From NCBI RefSeq assembly GCF_016734815.1, contig NZ_JAERQF010000016.1, positions 1 to 64,000 on the forward strand: a DNA stretch of 64,000 nucleotides, written 5' to 3'. The notes under the pieces were generated by a model, which saw only the letters and a program-made list of their open reading frames with translations, was not told where the DNA came from and made no database searches. Positions 58,935 through 64,000 of this stretch are shown here, piece by piece. Each line of letters begins with the position of its first letter. The first letter of the stretch is position 1. The translations under genes were made by a program, and so were the position numbers. The DNA comes from Hymenobacter rubidus. GTDB taxonomy: Bacteria; Bacteroidota; Bacteroidia; Cytophagales; Hymenobacteraceae.

Positions 58935-59015
58935 ACGAAGCTGTATTCATTCAGGAAATACGCTCAGCAGGCCGGGCTGATTGGTGCTGATGACTTCCGA
59001 AACGCCACCACAACA

Positions 59016-59051
59016 ATAAAAAGGGCCGCCCGGTTGGGCGGCCCTTTTTAT
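59016..59051. terminator. Bidirectional terminator
   Basis: ATAAAAAGGGCCGCCC pairs perfectly with GGGCGGCCCTTTTTAT over a GGTT loop. It serves the convergent YnfA and T9SS-protein genes. Confidence 0.9.
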
Positions 59052-59074
59052 CGGCACAAGTGCAGCAAATGAGG

Positions 59075-62000
59075 CTATTCCAGCACCACCTTGCGGGTCA
59101 GCATCTGGTCGCCAATGGCCACGCGCAAGGTGTACGGGCCCGACGCCAGACCACGGGTAAGCAGCAGCTGCTCGGTGCTGGCATTGGCCAGGTCCTTGGT
59201 CAGCACTACCTGGCCCAAAGCATTGAGCAGCGTGGCCTGGGCCTTGCCGCTGAAGCCGGTGAGGCGCAGCGCGAGCTGGCCGGTATTGCTGGGGTTGGGG
59301 TACACCAGCAGGGCATTGGTATCGGCCTGGGCGCGGGTGGCCAGCAGGTTGGTGGCGCCAATGGTAAAGGGGCCCGTGGGGTCGGTACTGGCAGCGCCGT
59401 TCACGGCCACGTAGTAGCGCTGGCCCGCCGTGAGGCCGGTGAGGGCTACTGTGCCAACGGAGGTGTTGGCCGCGGTTGCGGTGCGGCAGGTGACCAGCAC
59501 GAACGGTCCGGCCGAGCAGCTGGCGGCTGTGTAAACGCGCACCGTGCCCGAAGCATTACCGGTCAGGGTGAGGGTAGAGGCAGTGCCGCTGGGCGTGAAG
59601 GCAAACCACACGTCATTCGGCAGCGCCCCCCCGCCGCAAGCCGGCAGGAAAATGACGCTTGGCAAGCTGGTAGTAGCGCCCACGGTGGTGCTGTTGAGGG
59701 TGGTGCCGTTCGTGATGGTGATGGCACCGCAGGGGTCGTCATTAGCTGGCGCGGCGAGCGGGGTGCTGAAGGGGAAAGCCGCCGACAGCGTGCTGCTGCC
59801 GTTGAAGCCGCCGCACACTTGCATCACGTAGAACTGGTACGTGGTGTTGGGCGTGAGGCCGGTAACGGTCGTGCTGGTGCCCGTGAGGCCGCTGAGGGTG
59901 GTGCCGCCAGCCGGAGGCGTGAAGCCCGTGGGGCCGTAGTACACGGTATAGGTGCTGCCAGCCGCTCCGGCCAGCCAGTTCAGCGTGGCCGACGTGCTGG
60001 TAACGCCCGTGACGTTCAGGCCGCCGGGCGTGGTGCAGTTCGGAATCGGGCTGGCGCAGATGGTGAAGTTGCCCAAGGTGCCGGCGCTGGAAAACTCACT
60101 GACGCGCACGTAGTACGTAGTGCTGGGCGTCAGCGAGCTCAGGTCGAGGTTGGGCGCGGCCGTGTTCACGGTGGTGCCGGAGCACTGACGGAACGTGAGC
60201 GGACCGGTGCAGGCCGTGCCGGAGTACACGCTCACCACGCTGGCGGCACCGCCCGTCACCGAGATGCGGACGGCCGTGCTGGTAGGCCCGGTAGCGGCCG
60301 TTGTGAACTGGAACCATACATCGTGCGAGCCCGTGTAGGTGCTGCACGTGCCCTGGCCGCCAGTGCCGTAGATGGTGCTAGCCGTGGTGGTAGCCCCGAA
60401 AGTAGTAGTAGCCAGCGGCGTGCAGGTGTTGTTGATGGTGAGCACCGTGGCCCCGCAGGGCTCGTCGTTCACAATCTGGGTGTTGAAAGAAGCGGGCCCG
60501 GCCGTGCCGGAGTTGGAGCCGCCGGCGCAGTTCAGGGTCACGTAGAACTGGTAGGTGGTGCCGGGCGTGAGGCCCGTGATGGTATAGGGCGGAGCTGTGA
60601 GGCCGGTTACGGCCGTGCCGCCGGTGGCCGGGTTGAAGCCCGTGGGGCCGTAAAGCACCGTGTAGGTGCCCGTGCCCCCGGTCAGCCAGGTAACCGTGGC
60701 CGTGGTGGTAGTGGTGGAGGTAGCGGCCAGGCTGGCCGGCGTGAGGCAGCCCGTGGCCGACTCCAGAACGATGTTATCGAGCCCGATATCCGTTGCCCCG
60801 AAGTCTGACTTACCCCGGAAGCGCAGCACGGCCGTGGCCGACGTGCTGGTAATGGGCAGCACCTGCGTGGTGAAGGTGGCGCTCAGCTTGTAGCCCCCCA
60901 GGCGGCCAAACGTCAGGCCGCCATCGTTCGAAAGCAACACAATGAGCGAGTCGCTGCCGCTGGTGTTGATAAAGTCGAAGCTCAGGCGCTTGGCCCCGGC
61001 GGCGCTCAGGTTCACGTACAAGTCCAGGTTGCCCAGGGCCCCGTTAGCAGCAAAGTAGCTATGGAAACGCGCCGAGTGGCTGCCCTGGCTGCTCACCGGC
61101 GAGTAGAGCCCGATGGTGGGGCTGGTCCAGGCGGCGCTGGTGGGGTCGTCTTCGCGGCGCCAGGAGTTGTTGCCGGTGGCGGGGCTGTTGCGCCAGCTGT
61201 TGGAAGGCGCATCGCGCGTATTGCACACATCAATCCAAGTGGTTTCGAAGCTCTGGATGACGGGCAGCGCGGCGTAGGTGGGGGCCGCCGTGGTCACGGT
61301 GACGGGCGCCGAAGTAGCCGTCAGGCTGCTGCCGGCGCAGGTGATGCGGGCGCGGTACTGCGTGGTAGCGGCCTGGCCGGCCACGGTGTAGGTGCTGGCA
61401 GTGGCTCCGCTGATGTCGGTCCACGTCACGCCGTTATCGGTCGAAGACTGCCACTGGTACGTGATGCCGGCGTCGCTGCTGCCGCCCGTGAGCGAGAGCG
61501 TGAAGCCCGTGGACGCGCACACGCTGGTGACGCTGGCCACCGTGGTGCCGCCCGTGGGCGTGCCCGTGCACACACCGTTCAGGCTGACGGCCATGACGTT
61601 GAGCGTGCCCGTGGTGGAGGTTTTGGCAAAGCCAATGCTTTGCACCAGCTTGGTGTAGTTGGCCGGCAGCAAGGGCAGCCGGATTTGGTAGAGGCGCGGG
61701 TCGGTGGTGTTGTTTTCGATGGTGTTGTTGTCGTAGTTCACCCGGCCAATGCCCTGAATGGCGAACCCCGTGCCCCCAAACCAGTCGGCCACCGTTTGCC
61801 CGGTAAAAACCTGCGTGGTGGCATCGGTGAAAGTCACGGTAACTGTCACGGTGCTGGCGCCGTTGCCCGACGAAGCCAGAAAGTACACTTCGCCGGAGGC
61901 CTGCGGCGTGGTCAGCGACAGGGTTCCGCTGCCGGTGCTGGCAATGCGGAGCGAGTTGTTGGCCGAATACGACGCTAACTGGAAGCTGAGTCCGCTGGTA

Positions 62001-62281
62001 GCCACGCTATTGATAAGGCCCGTGGCCGGCAACGACACGGTGGGCGTGGCTCCGGTCGGGCTCACGTAGTTCGGCGCCATGAAGGCGTAGCGGGTGTTCA
62101 CGTTGCCGCCGTCCATGTCGGAGGTGGTGGTGGAAATAACGGTGCCGGTGCCGTTGGCCACAATATCGGCCGTAAAGCCGGTGACGGTGACCGGCGTGAA
62201 ACCGGCCTGCGCCTGGAGGGATGCCCCTAGTCCCAGCGCACAAAGCAGCGGGCGGAACAAACGGGTAATGCTTCTTTTCAT
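59075..62281 (-). CDS. Multidomain T9SS cargo protein (FN3 and CBM/prepeptidase-like domains)
   Basis: A 1068-residue secreted protein. The signal peptide MKRSITRLFRPLLCALGLGA is followed by a large N-terminal domain (FTPVTVTGFTADIVANG onward). An Ig-like region (GITYQWQSSTDNGVTWTDIS), a jelly-roll-like region near residue 460 (GNLDLYVNLSAAGAKRLSFD) and two FN3 domains (VTWLTGGTGTYTVLYGP; LNWLAGAAGSTYTVYYGP) come next. There are also two prepeptidase-like domains starting NDEPCGATVLTI and NDDPCGAITITN. The C terminus (YPNPSNTGQLALRLTGFSGK to SGPYTLRVAIGDQMLTRKVV) is a Por-type T9SS sorting signal. No catalytic domain is recognised; an adhesin or surface-binding protein is likely. Confidence 0.85.
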   Translation of the reverse strand: MKRSITRLFRPLLCALGLGASLQAQAGFTPVTVTGFTADIVANGTGTVISTTTSDMDGGNVNTRYAFMAPNYVSPTGATPTVSLPATGLINSVATSGLSFQLASYSANNSLRIASTGSGTLSLTTPQASGEVYFLASSGNGASTVTVTVTFTDATTQVFTGQTVADWFGGTGFAIQGIGRVNYDNNTIENNTTDPRLYQIRLPLLPANYTKLVQSIGFAKTSTTGTLNVMAVSLNGVCTGTPTGGTTVASVTSVCASTGFTLSLTGGSSDAGITYQWQSSTDNGVTWTDISGATASTYTVAGQAATTQYRARITCAGSSLTATSAPVTVTTAAPTYAALPVIQSFETTWIDVCNTRDAPSNSWRNSPATGNNSWRREDDPTSAAWTSPTIGLYSPVSSQGSHSARFHSYFAANGALGNLDLYVNLSAAGAKRLSFDFINTSGSDSLIVLLSNDGGLTFGRLGGYKLSATFTTQVLPITSTSATAVLRFRGKSDFGATDIGLDNIVLESATGCLTPASLAATSTTTTTATVTWLTGGTGTYTVLYGPTGFNPATGGTAVTGLTAPPYTITGLTPGTTYQFYVTLNCAGGSNSGTAGPASFNTQIVNDEPCGATVLTINNTCTPLATTTFGATTTASTIYGTGGQGTCSTYTGSHDVWFQFTTAATGPTSTAVRISVTGGAASVVSVYSGTACTGPLTFRQCSGTTVNTAAPNLDLSSLTPSTTYYVRVSEFSSAGTLGNFTICASPIPNCTTPGGLNVTGVTSTSATLNWLAGAAGSTYTVYYGPTGFTPPAGGTTLSGLTGTSTTVTGLTPNTTYQFYVMQVCGGFNGSSTLSAAFPFSTPLAAPANDDPCGAITITNGTTLNSTTVGATTSLPSVIFLPACGGGALPNDVWFAFTPSGTASTLTLTGNASGTVRVYTAASCSAGPFVLVTCRTATAANTSVGTVALTGLTAGQRYYVAVNGAASTDPTGPFTIGATNLLATRAQADTNALLVYPNPSNTGQLALRLTGFSGKAQATLLNALGQVVLTKDLANASTEQLLLTRGLASGPYTLRVAIGDQMLTRKVVLE

Positions 62282-62663
62282 AAGAAAAAGGTTGGGGTGA
62301 AAGAGGGGGTGAAAAGCGGTGGGTGGGAAAGTGCAACGAAGCCAGCGACTTACAGTACAAGGCGCCGACGGGTGCGTAAATTTATTGCCCGACCAAGAGT
62401 TTGGTATCATGCGGTGGAAATTTATTCCAGAAGAATCCACAGCAGGCCAGCGGCTACGGGCAACGCCTTGGTCGCTCACGTTGGCCAATACACCTACAAA
62501 AAAAAGTATTCAACCGATGAAATATACCTGCTTCCGGGTATTGCGGAGTGTAAAAACACGCCAGATGTTTGTGGCTAACATTTCTGGAGCTCAGACACCA
62601 GCACAAACGAGGCGGCCCCGAAAAGCCTAACGAGTAGGACCCCAAACCCATTTTTTCCCATTT
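62282..62663. other. Divergent intergenic region
   Basis: About 380 bp upstream of both the T9SS-protein gene (minus) and a small membrane-protein gene (plus). It must hold their promoters, but I see no clear TAnnTTTG box, no repeat-family copy and no credible gene. Confidence 0.6.
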
Positions 62664-63125
62664 ATGAATATCAAATCTATTCTCAACGCCGCCGCGCTCA
62701 TTGTGGGGCTGGTCGGTATCTACTTCAAGTCCCAGTGGTGGGCTGGGGCCGACCTCCTGATATTGATTGGCTTTGGCTTGCTGCTGATTTCAACCGTGGC
62801 CTTCACCATCGGCGAAAACAAAGCCGCCGGCGTGCCCGATTCACTCAATTACCTGATGGTAGCCACTTTGGCAGTAGGCATTATCGGGGCTGTATTTAAA
62901 ATGTGGCACTGGGCCGGTGGCAACCTGTTGGTGCTGGGCGTGTTGGTGTTGATGGCGGTGTTGAGCTTGATGCTGATTGTTTCCAAAGCCACGGTGACCA
63001 GTTCCCGGCAGTTTCTGGCCGTTGCATTCGTGTATTTCACCCTGACGTTTGCCGTGGTGGGCTTGGTCCGGCCTCGTGCCGCAACTGGCCAGTCGGTAGC
63101 CACAACAGAGGCCCCGGCCGAGTAA
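62664..63125 (+). CDS. Small membrane protein with GldL-like motif
   Basis: A 153-residue inner-membrane protein with about five hydrophobic segments (IKSILNAAALIVGLVGIYFK, LLILIGFGLLLISTVAFTIG, LMVATLAVGIIGAVFKMWHW, NLLVLGVLVLMAVLSLMLIV, FLAVAFVYFTLTFAVVGLV). GAVFKMWHWAGG is like the FKIMHW-type motif of the gliding/T9SS motor protein GldL. However, the cytoplasmic domain of GldL is missing and no gldM or other motor gene is nearby. I treat it as a GldL-like unknown. A terminator follows at 63152-63186. Confidence 0.75.
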   Translation: MNIKSILNAAALIVGLVGIYFKSQWWAGADLLILIGFGLLLISTVAFTIGENKAAGVPDSLNYLMVATLAVGIIGAVFKMWHWAGGNLLVLGVLVLMAVLSLMLIVSKATVTSSRQFLAVAFVYFTLTFAVVGLVRPRAATGQSVATTEAPAE

Positions 63126-63151
63126 GTGACGTTTTTCAGTAAGTCAAGCAC

Positions 63152-63186
63152 AAAAAAGCCCCGGCGCAACCAGCGTCGGGGCTTTA
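63152..63186. terminator. Bidirectional terminator
   Basis: AAAGCCCCGGCGC pairs with GCGTCGGGGCTTT with one wobble, between the convergent GldL-like and pncB genes. Confidence 0.85.
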
Positions 63187-63209
63187 TGTTTATTTTAATC
63201 GATACACCG

Positions 63210-64000
63210 CTACGCCGGCCGCACCGGCCGCTTTTCCAGAATGAGCTGGGTACGGTAGTCGTATAGCCCTTTTTCCAGGCCCACGGGGAAGGTGTGGGGG
63301 TTGAGGAAACGGCGAATGCTGGGGTCGAGGCTTTGCACCTCGCGCTGGGCGTGGGCGCGGCTTTCGGCCAGCGTGGGCAGCTCCAGCACGCGCTGGCCCC
63401 GGCGGAAAACGGGCTCCAGCAGCTCCCGGAATTTCGTTTCGGGCTTGATGGCCAGGCGGCGCGTCACGTCAAGCGGGTCCACGAGGATGAGCTGGTCGGG
63501 GAGGGGCTCGGCGGTATTGTAGAGCATGTCGGCGCGGGGCTTGCCGTACTCATTCAGGTAGCGGCGCACCTGCAAAATGCCCGGCACGCTGGTTTTAGCT
63601 ACCTGCTCCGACAGCTTGATGGTAAAATCCCAACCCGAATTGTCGGCTTTGCGCAGCGCGGCCAGCTTGTACACGCCGCCCAGCGCCGCCTGGTTGTAGG
63701 CCGTCACGAGCTGCGTGCCCACGCCCCAGGTATCGATGCGGGCGCCCTGCTGCTTGAGGCTGGTGATGAGGTTTTCTTCCAAATCGTTGCTGGCCACAAT
63801 GCGCGTTTCCGTAAAGCCGGCCTCGTCCAGCACGGCCCGCGCCTCGCGGCTGAGGTAGGCCAGGTCGCCCGAATCGAGTCGAATGCCGGCCAGCTCGTGG
63901 CCCTGGGCGCGCATTTCCCGCGCTACATGAATGGCCTGCCGCACGCCTTCCAGGGTGTCGTAAGTATCGACCAGAAAAACTGAGTCGTCGGGAAAAGCCT
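63210..64000 (-). CDS. pncB: Nicotinate phosphoribosyltransferase, partial (5' end outside window)
   Basis: The C-terminal 263 residues of an enzyme that converts nicotinate and PRPP to nicotinate mononucleotide in NAD salvage. The frame stays open to the window edge, beginning AFPDDSVFLVDTYDTLEGVR. It contains ARGQ-like EMRAQGHELAGIRLDSGDLA and RIVASNDLEENLITSLKQQG with the catalytic-region motif DTWGVGTQLVTAYNQAALGG. It ends RTQLILEKRPVRPA. The start lies beyond position 64000. A terminator at 63152-63186 follows its stop. Confidence 0.92.
   Translation of the reverse strand, partial: AFPDDSVFLVDTYDTLEGVRQAIHVAREMRAQGHELAGIRLDSGDLAYLSREARAVLDEAGFTETRIVASNDLEENLITSLKQQGARIDTWGVGTQLVTAYNQAALGGVYKLAALRKADNSGWDFTIKLSEQVAKTSVPGILQVRRYLNEYGKPRADMLYNTAEPLPDQLILVDPLDVTRRLAIKPETKFRELLEPVFRRGQRVLELPTLAESRAHAQREVQSLDPSIRRFLNPHTFPVGLEKGLYDYRTQLILEKRPVRPA

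Noticed and set aside
59060..60808. A 582-codon open frame opposite the T9SS multidomain gene
   Set aside because: It is Gly/Arg/Ala-rich noise from the complement of a strongly biased coding frame.
62664..63125. Complete GldL of the gliding motor
   Set aside because: The product lacks the cytoplasmic domain and there is no gldM neighbour, so only the motif similarity is kept.

Overview
This 64 kb window looks like chromosomal DNA of a Hymenobacter-like member of the Bacteroidota (Cytophagales, Hymenobacteraceae). Four things point there. The DNA is GC-rich with strong third-position GC. Three proteins end in Por/type IX secretion (T9SS) sorting domains. Several genes are preceded by the Bacteroidota -7 box TAnnTTTG. 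The gaps between genes are full of short palindromic repeats of the kind common in this group. No plasmid, phage, CRISPR array, rRNA or transposase gene is visible. The assignment is inference from sequence character, not from a database match.

Layout. 0.2-9.9 kb: small redox and regulatory genes (aldo/keto reductase, AraC regulator, SDR, quinone-oxidoreductase-like enzyme, a frameshifted cupin divergent from an HxlR regulator, a second HxlR divergent from a crotonase), then a YdeI-like protein and a DisA_N/DACNV-like nucleotide-sensor candidate. 10-18 kb: two related small lysine-rich membrane-anchored proteins, a cold-shock protein, RlmF and RluF-type rRNA modification enzymes, secreted and lipoprotein unknowns, and a DinB-like protein. 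18-35 kb: PAP2 phosphatase, aldehyde dehydrogenase, Uma2-type protein, GMC oxidoreductase, hotdog thioesterase, Oar-like TonB-dependent receptor, PiT phosphate transporter, M1-like peptidase, a large MscS-type channel and a decayed lipoprotein gene.

35.5-42.4 kb is a compact pectin-degradation locus: GH28 polygalacturonase, PL22 oligogalacturonate lyase, a CBM9-like/PKD protein, an SGNH esterase and a GH88/GH105 unsaturated-uronyl hydrolase. It has no SusC/SusD pair or local regulator, and an AT-rich foreign-looking small gene sits inside it. 42.6-47.7 kb: a T9SS-exported intradiol dioxygenase, a pirin/YhaK-like cupin, and a HupE/UreJ-like membrane protein in an apparent operon with a T9SS-tagged DUF3500 protein. 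48.2-54.5 kb: a complete RND efflux operon (adaptor, pump, outer-membrane factor). 54.8-64 kb: an alpha/beta hydrolase lacking its nucleophile serine, tandem outer-membrane barrel paralogues, tRNA-Val(GAC), YnfA, a 1068-residue multidomain T9SS protein, a GldL-like small membrane protein and a partial nicotinate phosphoribosyltransferase.

The most distinctive feature of the window is its set of intergenic palindromes. Family A has 13 full copies, one nested inside another and one supplying a start codon. Families B (GC-rich), C, D (with a conserved oriented loop) and a single-copy E are also present. Other leads are palindromic operators at both HxlR promoters, an orphan DisA_N-like protein, and several genes caught in decay or with a missing catalytic residue.
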